Shown: positions 47,988 to 59,817 of the stretch, piece after piece
Layout of the letters: each line of letters begins with the position of its first letter
Numbering within the stretch: the first letter of the stretch is position 1
DNA from: Rhizopus sp. PT2906
Lineage: Eukaryota; Mucoromycota; Mucoromycetes; Mucorales; Rhizopodaceae
Length of the DNA stretch: 64,000 nucleotides
Direction: 5' to 3'
Assembly (NCBI GenBank): GCA_025529335.1
Contig: JAMYHX010000203.1
Span: 1-64,000, forward strand
Program-made: the position numbers and the translations under genes
The notes under the pieces: model-generated
What the model saw: only the letters and a program-made list of their open reading frames with translations
Told to the model about the DNA's origin: nothing
Database searches by the model: none

Positions 47988-48830
47988 ATGACCATGTTTG
48001 ATAGAAAAGAACAAGAGTTAACAGCGTGGACACCTGAGGAAGATAAAAAGGCAGAAGACCATCATCAGGGTGTGACGATATGTGCTAATTGTGAAACGAC
48101 GACGACGCCCTTGTGGAGAAGAGATACGAGTGGAAGAACGATATGTAATGCATGTGGGCTTTATTATAAACTACATCTGGTGCACAGACCAGCCACGATG
48201 ATGAGAACAGTGATCAAAAGGAGAAAGCGTTGTTCTTCAAATAGTAATAATAGTGCGACTGAAAAACGTACAAGAAGAAAATCAAATGAACATCATCATC
48301 ATCAACAACAGCAACAACAACAAGTAGAAAGTGATTCAGAACTCATGCCTCCTCCATCACCGTCATCATCATCTTCTCAAACCAACAGTCCATCACCTTC
48401 TATTCAACCTATCGTCTTACCACCACTGTATCCACCTAGCCATCATCATTCTTCTTCTATGCATTATAAAAAATTGGATTTACATGTTTGTTCAAATACG
48501 ATTGAATCACAAAAAGAATACCGAAGTTACTTGCAAAGAGAGGTCAGTAGACTGTCCAGCTTGCTATCTGAGACTACGTCCATGTTAGAGGACATTGACC
48601 GTGCCCTGGCCAATCCTATACCGAACGGTCAATCCTGTGTTCATTGTTCGTTACATCAAGACACTAAAGACAAAGAACATCAAGTGGCAAGATCCTTACT
48701 GTCCTTAGCTAGATCCCCTCCACCTAAAGACTCTACTGCATTTATAAATCGTTTACCTCCTATTTCTGCATTACCCTCTTCAAATTATAACAATAATAAT
48801 ACAAATTCATTGCCTTCATTACTATCTTAA
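47988..48830 (+). CDS. Single-finger GATA transcription factor with C-terminal coiled coil
   Basis: A single exon encodes 280 residues. One zinc finger has the spacing C32-x2-C35-x17-C53-x2-C56 (TPLWRRDTSGRTICNACG) and is followed by a basic tail TVIKRRKR. His- and Gln-rich runs and Ser/Pro-rich stretches make up the middle. Near residues 175-210, ESQKEYRSYLQREVSRLSSL suggests a coiled coil. A single finger plus a zipper-like region recalls the Dal80/Gzf3 repressors of yeast nitrogen control, though an activator role or an iron regulator cannot be excluded. The gene converges on asparagine synthetase, with 76 bp between the stops. Confidence 0.88.
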   Translation: MTMFDRKEQELTAWTPEEDKKAEDHHQGVTICANCETTTTPLWRRDTSGRTICNACGLYYKLHLVHRPATMMRTVIKRRKRCSSNSNNSATEKRTRRKSNEHHHHQQQQQQQVESDSELMPPPSPSSSSSQTNSPSPSIQPIVLPPLYPPSHHHSSSMHYKKLDLHVCSNTIESQKEYRSYLQREVSRLSSLLSETTSMLEDIDRALANPIPNGQSCVHCSLHQDTKDKEHQVARSLLSLARSPPPKDSTAFINRLPPISALPSSNYNNNNTNSLPSLLS

Positions 48831-48906
48831 AAAAAATAAATGTGTGTAAAGCTTTTTTTTTATTTCTTTCATTCTATATGTATGGTTGCAATAATGTACA
48901 GTGTGT

Positions 48907-50822
48907 CTATTTCTTGATATAAGCAGCATCATGGACCTTTTGAGCACGACCTGAAGGGTCTTCAGGGCAACCCCAATCGGCTCTAGGAATCCATCTGACG
49001 ACAGAAGCTGTACATGCTTCTTGAGGATACCATTGTTCAAACATGACTCTGTACATGTAAGCTTCCTTGGTCGTAGGCACGTCCTTGGACCAGCGAGCAG
49101 AGGCTTGAGAGAATTCATCATCCGAGACCTTGTTCTCACTGACTTGTTTGAGGGTATCAATCCAGCTGTATCCAACACCGTCTGAGAACTGTTCCTTTTG
49201 ACGCCAGAGAATCTCGCTAGGCAAGTAAGGCTTTGCGCTGGGGTCGTCAGAGGTGTCAAATGCTTTTCTCAGGATATACTTCTCCATGCGTCCCTTGCTA
49301 CGGTCATGTAATTTTTCGGCAGGATCAATGTTCATAGAGATCTCCAAGAACTGCTTGTCCAAGAAGGGCACACGGGCTTCGACACCCCAGGCCATAGTGG
49401 ATTTGTTGGCACGAAGACAATCGGCGGTATGCAAGTTCTTGACACGTGTAACTGTTTCGGCATGGAAGGATTCCTTGTCGGGTGCATTGTTGAAGTAGAG
49501 GTAGCCGCCAAAGACTTCATCGGCACCTTCACCGGACAAGACCATCTTGACACCCAAGGCCTTGATCTTACGAGATAAGAGATACATAGGGGTTGAGGCA
49601 CGGATGGTTGTGACGTCGTAGGTTTCCAAATGATAAATCACATCACTCACAGCGTCCAGAGCTTCTTGGATCGTGAATGTGTATTCGTGATGAACTGTCT
49701 TCAAATGTTTAGCGACTTCACGAGCGGCGATCAAGTCGGGGGATCCCGGGAGACCAATAGAGAATGAGTGGAGTCGAGGCCATAAACGAGGACCGCCTGG
49801 CGAATGGTTAATATAAGAGATCACACTATGATGTGTATAAAAACTTACTTTCATCAAAGTTTTCAATGTCACTGTCAGATCCTCTGTAACCAGCAGCAAT
49901 CTTTTCAGTTTCACGAGCAGCAATAGAAGCAATCAAACTGGAATCAAGACCACCAGACAAGAGAACACCATAAGGTACTTCAGCCATCAATCGCTTACGG
50001 ACGGCCTTTTCGAGGGCTTCTCTCAGCAGTGTGTAGTCGACAGGGTTCGTAGGCACACGGTCGCCATCCCACCAGCTAGGGTTGAACCAACGAGTGGTCT
50101 CTTGGGTGTCGGAGTCATAGCTATGACCAGGAGGGAAAGCCAGGATCTTATCACAGTCTTCGTTCAATGATTTGAGTTCAGAAGCAAAATAGACAGTGCC
50201 AGGCATCTTGGAATTCCAACCATAGTAAAGGGTAGTAATACCAATAGGATCACGAGCGGCAATAACGCGATTGCGAGCCTTGTCCAAGAGAACAAAGGAG
50301 AACATACCGTCCAGGTGTTGAACAATATCTTTATCTAATTCTTTGTACTATAGAATAGATGTGTTTAGAGTCCAGAATGTGATGGAGATTCAAACACTTA
50401 CACCGTGCATAATAACTTCACAGTCAGATTCAGTCTTGAAATCATAATCTTCCTTTAATTGGTTTCTTAATTGCTTGTGGTTGTAGATCTCACCGTTAAC
50501 ACAGAGGATCAAGTTGCCATCTTCGCTGACGATGGGTTGAGCACCAGAGCCTTTAAAGAGGTATAAGTTACTTGTTATTTATCATAAAGTAAAAAACTTA
50601 CTGAGGCCGACAATAGCAAGACGTTCATGAGAAAAGATGTGGTTGTTTGCAATCACGCAGCCAGACCAATCAGGACCACGGTGTCTGATCCTATTTATCA
50701 AAGTTAATATCATCTCTCTTGTTCTATTCTCATTGAACTTACTTTTTTGAAAGATATAAAGCACGTTGACGATAGGCTTCTGCGTCACCTTGATAGTTGT
50801 ATACAGCAAAAATACCACACAT
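48907..50822 (-). CDS. ASN1: Asparagine synthetase (glutamine-hydrolysing)
   Basis: Five exons give 568 residues: 50822-50743, 50690-50602, 50550-50402, 50347-49849 and 49796-48907. MCGIFAVYNY places the catalytic Cys2 of the glutaminase domain right after the initiator. IRHRGPDWSG and LCVNGEIYNH are class II amidotransferase motifs. The ATP-PP loop is GVLLSGGLDSSLIAS, and EGADEVFGGYLYFN and RVPFLDKQF complete the synthetase domain. The enzyme makes asparagine from aspartate with glutamine and ATP in the cytosol. Length and all catalytic motifs are normal. Its neighbour is a GATA factor, the class that controls nitrogen genes in fungi, but the link is only positional. Confidence 0.97.
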
Positions 50823-51618
50823 AATTGAAAATCAAAATGAAAAAGAAAAGGAACAGAAGTGGATGTAGAAATTTGATTGATTTATAGGTACTGTCTTTAT
50901 TCGGCGTTTGAAACGGCATCTACACTTATCCACTGATCTTTTTCTTTCTTTTCTTTTTAATAAAGATCATTCATTGGCTAACTTTTGGTTTACTATTTTT
51001 CTTTCTCTCTTTCTTTCTTTCTCTCTTTTTTTGCATCTTTTGTATAGTCCATCTTCTTTTTTTTTGTCCTTGTTGATTTACTTTATAAATTTTTTTTAAC
51101 TAGTTATCTTGTGTAACTTGTTCTATTGCTTGCCCATTGTGACTCACACTTAGCTTATTTCCTTTTATAGCAGCTTTTTTTTTTCATCCAACGAAAATTG
51201 TCCTTTTTTTCCCACAATGACTGACCTGCATTTGAAGTTGATAAGGTTGCTGAATGGACATGTTGCACCATTGGTTTTTTTTTTTTTTACCTCAAATACA
51301 AATTATTCGTATATTGATAAAAAATGATAATTTCAGACAACAAATGAGACAAAAAATAATAATATAAAAGAGAGCCCATCAGAAGCAAAAGGATGAGTAA
51401 AGAAATGATTAGTAAATCAGTTACTACATTGATATTAAATACTTACATTATAAAGAGAGTTTATAAAGTGAGTAAGCATATAAAGAGATTATTAATATCT
51501 TACTCGAAGTGTACTGTGGATGAGTCAGCGATAACTGGCTCGGAAAGGGCGAAAGAAGAAGAGAGCAAGCCAGAGAAAAGAGAAGAACAAGAGAGGAGAG
51601 CAAGGAAGAGAGTGAATG
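50823..51618. other. Intergenic upstream of asparagine synthetase
   Basis: Long pyrimidine tracts fill 50930-51090, typical of promoter DNA here. The open frame at 51393-51635 has purine-run composition and looks spurious. No gene is supported. Confidence 0.4.
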
Positions 51619-51758
51619 GGACGAAGGTTTGGTAAGAACCAAACTACCTCCAGCTAGCGCCGGTTACTGTTTTTGATTTTATGATCTATAATACTACACA
51701 TTAGAATATAACATACCTTAGGGCTAGCTGAGGGAATAGTTGGTCTTACTTTTTGGTC
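51619..51758. repeat. Imperfect inverted repeat with 64-nt loop
   Basis: The left arm 51632-51658 and the right arm 51723-51749 pair over about 25 bases. One arm reads GTAAGA-CCAA-CTA-CCTC-AGCTAGC with a few indels against the other. The arms may extend weakly to about 51619 and 51758. It could be a small MITE or a structured RNA. No coding frame crosses it. Confidence 0.6.
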
Positions 51759-52019
51759 CAAGGAAGAAGAAAAGAAAAAGAGAAGTCAAGTTCAGATTGT
51801 TTATATTAAGTCTCTAACAACTTTTCATTTTGTTATAAAGTCTTGACCACATTTATCTTTTCTTAAAAATATTAAACTCATTTTATATATTAAATGTTGT
51901 CTTTTTAAACAATAAAGAAGACGTCAAGTATTTAATTGTTATTGACCTTGTAATGTGTGCGAATAATTTCATGACAAAATATGTGTGTAGTATAAAATGA
52001 TATTTGTTTATTTAGGTAT

Positions 52020-52280
52020 TTAAGCTCTACGAGGTACTTCAACAACCAAGTGTTCACCTCTAGTATACATTTGACTGATGGCAGCTTGACGTTTCACTAC
52101 ATCCAAGTCATGTTTTGCTTTTTCGAGCAAGGCAGTAATCTTTTCAGGATCTGTTTCATTCATGTTGGCACGAAATCCATCTTTTGAACGACGAATGGTG
52201 TAATCCCTAAAGTTGTAAGAAGCAAACTTTTTGCCATGACGAAGGAATTGACGATAAAGAGAAAGCACTTGATTCGACAT
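52020..52280 (-). CDS. ISD11: ISD11 (LYRM4) Fe-S biogenesis factor
   Basis: A single exon encodes 86 residues. The LYR motif is L8-Y9-R10 in VLSLYRQFLRHG. Family residues follow: YNFRDYTIRR, then FRANMNETDP, ALLEKAKHDL and VVKRQAAISQMY. Length and order match yeast Isd11. The protein binds and stabilises the cysteine desulfurase Nfs1 with acyl carrier protein in mitochondria. The gene diverges from the GPS2-like gene with 367 bp between the starts, including a (TTA)n run. Confidence 0.95.
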   Translation of the reverse strand: MSNQVLSLYRQFLRHGKKFASYNFRDYTIRRSKDGFRANMNETDPEKITALLEKAKHDLDVVKRQAAISQMYTRGEHLVVEVPRRA

Positions 52281-52330
52281 GAAGAAATATGAAAAAAGAA
52301 AGGAAAAAAAGAAATAATTTTGCTGCGCGG

Positions 52331-52355
52331 TTATTATTATTATTATTATTATTTT
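52331..52355. repeat. (TTA)n microsatellite
   Basis: About eight TTA units lie in the divergent promoter between ISD11 and the GPS2-like gene. Confidence 0.9.
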
Positions 52356-52647
52356 AAAAGCCTTTATTTTTCATTTTCTTTCTTTATGCATGACACTTTT
52401 GACCAAAAAGTCATTTTTTTTATTAACCGCACTCGGATGATCAGAAGAAAGAAGGGGGGGGTCTCTCTTTTGTTTTATTTGACATGCATATATGAGGATG
52501 GAATAAACTTTATTTAAAAGGTAAGTTTAGAGTGACTCAAAATAGTCTATAAAACTCAACGAATAAAAGTTTTTTATATATTTATATATATAAAATTTCT
52601 TTCCTTTTCACTTCTTTTTCTCTTCTTTTACAAAACCACTTTAATAA

Positions 52648-53258
52648 ATGAAAGACACCATATTTGATTATAAAGAAGATATTAAAAAAGAAAATGTTGT
52701 CTATCATTTTCAACCTACTCAAAGATTAGACGCAATCAAGTCTGTTATCATTGATCGATGCAAGCAAAAGCAATTACCCAAACAGACATCACCACCTATA
52801 GAACATATCGGTGGTTTACCTTCTCCGCCCGTTGAAGAGAAGAAACCTTTTATTGAAGAAGAAGAAGAAGAAACAGAGGAAAGAGAAAAAGAATTTAAAA
52901 TGACTTGTGATGAAATTAAAGCCAAGATTCAATCATTAAAAGATGAAAAGCATAGACTGTTTCAACTAATTAAACAAATGATGCTGCAAGAACAAATAAA
53001 AAAGAAACAAGAACAAGAGAAGATACAAGAGCAAGAGAAAATGCAAGAACAAGAAAAGATGCAAGAACAAGAAGAAAAGACGACTCGATGGGGTCCACCT
53101 TCAGAGAGGTCGAATTATTTTTATTCACGTCCAAGATATAATCCTCATCCATATACGGTAAGACACAATAAGAAATGAAATGAATCGTGTATTTATGTAA
53201 TCAATAGCAACATCGACCATCTCGTCATTATAACTCAAAGCCTTCTCCTTATTCTTAA
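52648..53258 (+). CDS. GPS2-like coiled-coil protein
   Basis: Two exons (52648-53157 and 53208-53258) give 186 residues. Without splicing, translation would stop after 176. A helical segment reads DEIKAKIQSLKDEKHRLFQL and continues into IKQMMLQEQ. I match it to the GPS2 domain, where human GPS2 has a similar LQEEKHQLFLQLKKVL. An acidic run precedes it, and a QEQEKM repeat (about residues 118-145) follows. The tail is rich in Arg, Tyr and Pro. GPS2 belongs to the NCoR/SMRT corepressor complex in animals, and fungal relatives sit in Set3-type complexes. The match rests on one helix, so confidence is moderate. Confidence 0.55.
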
Positions 53259-53339
53259 AAACATACATATACATCCCCCCCCTCCCTCTTATCCCTTTCC
53301 TTTCCCTTTACATCGTCTTGTATTATATAATAATGTCTA

Positions 53340-53370
<31 letters not shown>

Positions 53371-53487
53371 AAATCTTTTCTGTCTCTATCTCGTTTTTTA
53401 TATAGTGGGCATATACATTTTCATATATTGCATATTATTGATATTCTCTATAGCATATAAATATATAAATTACATAAGGTGCATATT

Positions 53488-54652
53488 TCAAATCTTTTTA
53501 GCTGTCCAACAATTGAACCGTGTAAATCCACGATAGTCTTCAAATTCAGCCATCAACTCCTGCACAGCCAAGTCATAATCATCAGGTGTCACACTCCACT
53601 TGGATATATAAATACTTTTTCTATTCCTTAAAAATGCCTTTTGAATTTCCTTGTTGATAAATCCAAATTGCTTCAATTCTGTACATATATTGAGTTGGTA
53701 TATATTTTTGTATGTCTATTTTTTTTTTTTTTACCTGGATCCTGTGGCCACTCTCCAATGGGTATATCTATAGTACATTTATCTAATTCCTTAAAGCCAA
53801 TTGTGTCTAATTGTTCACTTAGAGTTTCAGTGAATCTAAAGTCCAAGCCTATTTCATTGCATTGTGTTTGAGAGAATTCGTCAAATGCTTTTTGAACAGG
53901 TCCAGGATTATGATGCCAAAGATCAGCTTCGACAAGTTCAATCACACCTCCAGGCTTAAGAACACGATACATTTCACTTAGGACATGAGGCCATTGATCT
54001 TTCAGGATGACTTGACCCATATTACGTTGAAATACACTATTGAATATTAGCACAGTGTCAATATGAACATCAAAAACCTACAAGTCAACCGAATTAGATT
54101 CAATCGGCCATGTCTGCATAATGTCTGCTTCCTTGTACGTCAAATTTTTTGGTTTTCCTTGTTGTTCAGTAGGCGGTCTAATGTCCAAGCCGATAACCTT
54201 GGCTTGACAATATTCTGCTGCCATTTCCAGTGCCCAGATACCATTTCCAGTACCAACATCTAGTATTACTTCCGGATCTTTTAACTGATGACATGTATTT
54301 GCTTTTCTTGCGCTTTTCAATAAATAATGCTACTCTTATGTTGTCAATAATGCCTAATGATCACTGTGTCTTCTATTACCTGTCTTTGAAGTCTATCAAA
54401 TTCTTTAAAATCCTCTTGAACCAGGCTTTTCTTTCGTCCCACAAAAAATTCTGTAATTGATTGACGCCTTGATTTCGGTTGACTTTCCTGCTTTTCATCA
54501 ATCCAATCATAATTTCCAGACATTGTTCCTCCTTTCATCACCAATGACGAGTGTGATCGTCCACCGAGTGTGATCGTACTTCGCCTTCTTGTCTTTCTTC
54601 TTTCTTTCCTTTCTCTTGATTTCTCAATCACTTTACTTGTTTGATTCCCCAT
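53488..54652 (-). CDS. SAM-dependent methyltransferase (UbiE/LaeA-like)
   Basis: Four exons give 337 residues: 54652-54380, 54329-54082, 54036-53735 and 53678-53488. MGNQTSKVIEKS could be an N-myristoylation signal (Gly2, Ser6). A basic region RKERRKTRRRS follows. Motif I is ILDVGTGNGIWALEMA, the next strand ends in GLDIRPP, and MYRVLKPGGVIELVEAD is motif III. Such class I enzymes occur in many copies in Mucorales, and their substrates are mostly unknown. The protein is related in layout to the pseudogene-like copy at 61702-63023, which also starts MGG. No metabolic context helps to assign a substrate. Confidence 0.85.
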
Positions 54653-56434
54653 TTTTTTGTAAAAAGGGAGAAAAAGAAAAGAAAGAAAAAAAAAAAAAAA
54701 AAAGTAAAAAATATTAGGATGCATCGGGATAACCAATCCGGACAATAGAAGCAAAAAGGGTGATACAAAGTGGAAACTATAGAATTACACATGTGTCCTA
54801 CATTAACAACAATGGATATGGTTGCTATTTGTGCATCAAAAATATATATACAAATATATATATATTTATAGACCCTCTCCCAAAGTTGCACCGCAACAAA
54901 AAAAAATTTTTTTTTTTTTACAATGACGTTTCTTGAGCGCGCTCCATTTTTAATAAAGATGTATTTAATAGCCACTTCTTTCCTTTATTGGTATTTTTTT
55001 TTGGTCAGCCGATATGAAGCAACGATTTACTGTAATATAAAAGGATAAAATGACATATTCTTTCCTCAAAGTTTGCGGACTGTAATTTTATATTTTGCGG
55101 TTCATCATTTTATAATTGAAGCATCAAGGGCCAAGCATGTGTTGAATATCTTATCCAATTTACACAGTCTTTAACTGACACATTTTTAACTGGATCAGTC
55201 ATTCTGGTAGTTAATATCTACAGTCAGACAATCCCCGGATATCCTTTTTAAGAGCGGAACGAATGAGTTAGGTTCCTGGAAAGTAGGAAAGGATTGTGTT
55301 GCTATCGTTGATGATAAATATATGAATGATGAACTTGTAAAGCTTCCAAAGACCTTGAGAGATATGTCCTGACGTGTTTGATAACTTATAAAACTCGCAA
55401 GCTGTCGACTTAATTGATCATTTCAAAGCTGAATAAACATGATCTCTGCATCAGTCGAGAAGAACTCGGCCAAATTAAACCAATGAACCACAATTGGATT
55501 TCTGATAATGGACAAGCAAACTATAACAAATGATAACATACTTGTATAGGCTTGGAAATGGTAAGCATTCTGGTTTATTGCATTAATCATTTTATCATAG
55601 TTCATGGATCTTTCTTTATCAATCCATTCCACACTATAACATACTTAATAAAGTTTTATTATTATTACTAAAGTGTAGTCTCTCTTAGTTTCAAAAGCAA
55701 TAAGCTTTTACTTACAGGATCAAGCACGGGAAGGCATAGACTTTCTGTTCCCCAACCATCCGCCCAGATCCCAAAATACTAAAGCCTTAAGAGCGCTGAC
55801 ATACTTTTTTTACTTGATCCACCAAAATGAACTTTAAAGAGCGTCTACAATGAATCACCATCTAAGAGAAAACTTTGACGGAAAAAAAAAACCAATAATG
55901 GGAAACAAACATTCAAAAATAAAAGGGATCTCGTGTGTCTAGAAGCCCTTTTCTGTGTGCTATTTACATGCAAACATGTGCGTCATTTGCGCGCGAAAAA
56001 AAAAAAAACAATATCGAAAACTATTTAGGGTATACACGAGCTTCATCATTGTGTCGGAAGGAATGGATGTAATATTGTTTCCGATGAACTCACAATGTGT
56101 GAACCCTGCATAAAAAGACGTCAAGTGACAACAAGACAATTTTGTCCCGTCATTGAGTACACTTTTGGGTAACTCTATTTTTTTTTTTTTTTTTTTTTTT
56201 ACTCGGCACGTTAGTCTGCTTTGAAATCAGCTGCAGATACATAAAAAGACGTCAATAGATTAACTATTTTATCCACTTCCCCCCAAAAATGATATGATAC
56301 ATGCACACAAAACCCCTTAAAGTTGTCTTTATTTCCAAACCGTTTGATTGTTTTTATTTAAGCATGGTTTCCATATTAGGTAAATGTTTAAAATTGCCAC
56401 GTTGTTTTTAAAGGCCGAACATATCAACTCCGGA
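54653..56434. other. Intergenic, AT-rich
   Basis: There is no supported gene. It holds homopolymers (T20 or longer near 56181, A and T runs near 54690 and 54900) and an AT-rich stretch near 54840-54870. The string GCGCGCTCCATTTTTA near 54938 resembles CGCGCGCTCCGTTTTTA near 63383, perhaps a shared promoter or repeat element. Confidence 0.4.
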
Positions 56435-58083
56435 TCAATGTTGATTGAAAAGCGTGGTAAGTATGTGTTTGTACTGATGTTGCCATGTATTCTCTTTATA
56501 TTCTTCAATCACATTGGATCGTATTCTTTCTAGTTTATCTGGATTCTTTATAAATAGTTCCTATATAGTTTTCATCAATACATGAAAGATGTCTATATTT
56601 GTTGTATTTTTACCACCCATTGTTCATATAAATCTTGACTTGTTTCAAAGACAAGTCCATTTACTTGATCATGTACAAGTTCATTTAGACTATAAATATA
56701 TTAGAAGTAATATCTTGTATGATTATACTATAATTACCATGGAAACGATATTGCGCAGACAGGTAAGCCACAGCCAAACATATCGACGACTTTCATTGGC
56801 AGATCTAGACCGCTTGAACTAGTATGAAGAGAGATGCCTAGATCGGCACTACCCAACAAGCGCGGATAATCACTTGCCTCCAACCAAGCAGTGACCACTC
56901 TTGTCTTGACGAGCTTCATCTGTTGAATCTTTTCGAGATAATAAGCCTTTTGAGGTCCCTGACCTGTGATAACAAAGAGTAAATTTGGATCCGAGGGACG
57001 AGCAGAATGTTCATAGAGCTGGATGGCATCCAGCAAGATTGAGAAATCTTCGTCCTGAGTCCAAGAGGTAGATGAGACGATAAGCTTTGGTCGGTCTTTT
57101 CGCCAGATCAACCCTCCATCTTGATCTGCGTCACATAACAATGTTCCATTTTGGGAATCGTTGTAGCTGCCCAAAAATATATCTCCGTCTTGTGTCTGTC
57201 TGACCAGGTCTTCAATGATCTTGAGCGAGAAGGTAAATTGACGATGGATCTGTTCCATCGACAGTCGTTTGAATTCAACCGGTGGCTTATCTCGTACGGT
57301 CATGATCTTGCCTTGGACCTTCCAGTATGTTTTGATCTCTTGGTGCATCGCATCCGTCACGGTTAAATGAGCATACGCTCGTTGTCCAAATCGATGCTCG
57401 TACCATCTTGCGAATCGTACCACAGGATGATTCATACCGAGTGTCATACCTAGAATAGTATATCCAAAGTTGTGCCAGTCAATGATGAGCCATGCCTTAC
57501 GAAGCACAGACACGAGTTGTGCAATAACCAAGGTTGGAATCGACGGCGGGTTCTGTTATCTAATTTAGTGTTTTTCACCTTTTATTTATCTCTAAACTTG
57601 CCTGAACAAGAATAAAGTCAGGTCGTTGTGTGATGCAGGCCATGATCCAAAATAACTGAACAGTCATCCACATGGCCTTGATGGGTGCCCATAACAGATA
57701 TACAAGTTTGGGCCAGCCCTTGGGTATCGACCAAGGCTGTCTCACCGATCGTACGCGAATGTTGCGGTGCACGTTAATTCTCGCTCCAGGATTTGTTTCT
57801 ATACATTTATATAAGCTTTTTTGTTTGTTTATATATTGGAGTGTTCATTACGCGTATATCCAATCAGATCCACAGTGCATCCTGCATCTGCTAATGACAC
57901 AGCATGGTATCTCATTCGAGGTGATCTTGCTATATCTCCCAACACGACCACTTGCACCACCACTCTTGTCCTTTGTCCCGACTTGTCAAATAAATACATT
58001 CCAAGCAATCGACCCAAGATGACATAACTGCAGAGTAATGCCATCAACACACCTGTGACTGAAAAATAACCCGTGATTTCCAT
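56435..58083 (-). CDS. ALG1: ALG1 beta-1,4-mannosyltransferase
   Basis: Five exons give 481 residues: 58083-57852, 57798-57602, 57552-56738, 56689-56614 and 56560-56435. An N-terminal membrane anchor (MALLCSYVILGRLLGMYLF) precedes a GT-B fold. Landmarks are VVVLGDIARSPRMRYHA, FILVQ-NPPSIPTL, LIIDWHNFGYTIL and the donor-site region SADLGISLHTSSSGLDLPM followed by KVVDMFGCGLPV. ALG1 adds the first mannose to dolichol-PP-GlcNAc2 on the cytosolic ER face. Intron 2 (57601-57553) starts with GC (CAG|GCAAGT) and must be spliced to join FILVQ to NPPSIP. The last two short exons complete the C-terminus (LVHDQVNGLVF, NTWQHQYKHIL). Confidence 0.95.
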
Positions 58084-58288
58084 ACAAAAAAGAAAGGAAA
58101 AAAAAAAGGGTGAAATAATAATATTTTTTATTTTGTTGTTGTTTCGAACATACAAGACATAATGTATAAATTAATGACAAGGATGAAAAAAAATTAAAGC
58201 TGTAACCAAAGAAGGATACGAATGATAGATGCATAAGAGAAGAAATACAAGAACATATAAATATATATAAACATAGGGGAGGTAAAGC

Positions 58289-59817
58289 TTAGTGTTCAGA
58301 TGGTAAGACATGATTCAGGAATCGAACAAGATCTTGAGCTGATGAACAAGGTAACAAGTTGGATTGAACGTGAGCTTCAATCTCTAAAAGAGCATCACGA
58401 GCACTTGGTCTTGTTTCTGGTTCTTCATCCAAGAGCCAGGCTACGAGGCCACGCATATACATGGTGGGATAACTGTATGTGAATGTCGGGCTAGGTTCAG
58501 TAGCAATGATATCAAACAGTTCTTCCTCATCCTTGATGGCGTAGTGAGGAGGAACACGGTCCATCATTTCGATAATTGTGATACCCAAGGACCACATGTC
58601 GATCTTTTCATTATAGTATTCTTCTCTTATGACCTCAGGAGCCATCCATTTGGTCGTACCTAATCGTTCATAGTTGGGTCGGTTGATGCGTGCGGACAAG
58701 CCAAAGTCGGCTAATTTGATTTCGCCGTTCCAGCCGAGGAGGAGGTTCTCACACTTGACGTCGCGATGAAGGATACCCTGACTGTGCAAGTGAGCCAAGC
58801 CCTTGAGGGTCTCGCAGGTCATGTAGACAGCGTACTCTTCAGGGATACCACGTTGACAGAGAACAGCAAAGACAGAGCAACGCATGAGGTCCATTGTCAT
58901 CAAGATATCATCTTTCCACAAGGTTACTTCTCTCAATCGAATCAAGTTGCTGTGGCCTGATGCCATAATACGGAGTTCACGCAGAATGGCTGCACGATAT
59001 TCACGATCAGGATCCAATTTGCATCGTTTGATCGCTACTTTTGTCTGAGCTCGTTTACGACAGACGGCCTTGACAACAGCACCATTAACACTGAAAAAAA
59101 AAAAAAAAGTGATGAGATATATAAAAGAATATATCATTGTTATCTTACCCCGTGCCAATTTCTTTAAAGTGAGTGTATCGACTGACTGGATCAGATGTAC
59201 AGACAGGAATCTTGGGCAATAACTTTTTCAGCTTGGCTTCCAATTGATTCTGTCCTCTTTTTTTCAACGTGCTACGCTTAAGTGGTGGAAGTTCGGGAAT
59301 TTCATAGTGCGGACTAGGAGGATACCACGGACGCTATTACCAAAAATGTGGGTTTAGACAAAACTCATGTTCTCTCTCCCTTATATGTTACCTTGGATAC
59401 TCGTTTGGAGATATCGGTTGGACGTAAATCGAAAGCAACAGGTGGGCTTGGTTTAAGATAAGCATGGCCCAAGATATCAGGGATCTCACAATGTCCAGGT
59501 GGACGCCAGATCTAAATACGATTTAAGCAAACAAAACACATGTTTATAATTTCTATTTACTTTGTTTTGACCGGTCTGAGTCATCATTGAAGAAGTCTGA
59601 CTGATCGACTGACGAAGATTTCCTGTTGATTTACGTTTAGGATAACCAAGAGTTACTAAAGCGTTGGTTTGACAATTAGGTTCGGATTTGGATTTTTGCA
59701 TCAATGTTGTCTGGATATATAATACATATCATTCAATGTTTATATGTTGTTTTTTATTTTTTTTTTTATTACCTTTTCAGAGGTACGAATGCGTCTATTA
59801 GCAGTTAAGATGGTCAT
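58289..59817 (-). CDS. Ste20/PAK-like serine/threonine kinase
   Basis: Five exons give 433 residues: 59817-59773, 59710-59561, 59511-59392, 59333-59149 and 59090-58289. The first 170 residues are basic and proline-rich with no clear CRIB box. The kinase domain starts at FKEIGTGVNGAVVKAV (glycine loop). VAIK holds the lysine, HRDVKCENLLL is the catalytic loop, DFGLSA the Mg loop, and LGTTKWMAPEV the activation segment. RPSARDALLE closes the C-lobe. All catalytic residues are present. GTTKWMAPEV and the subdomain VIII layout suit the Ste20 group (PAK/GCK). The pathway is not known from context. Confidence 0.87.

Noticed and set aside
48822..49259. Minus-strand ORF of 145 aa overlapping asparagine synthetase
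   Set aside because: A different frame of the same strand inside the conserved ASN1 exon 5. It has no motif.
51393..51635. 80-aa ORF rich in Lys and Glu
   Set aside because: It arises from a purine-rich tract and has no homologue-like motif or promoter.
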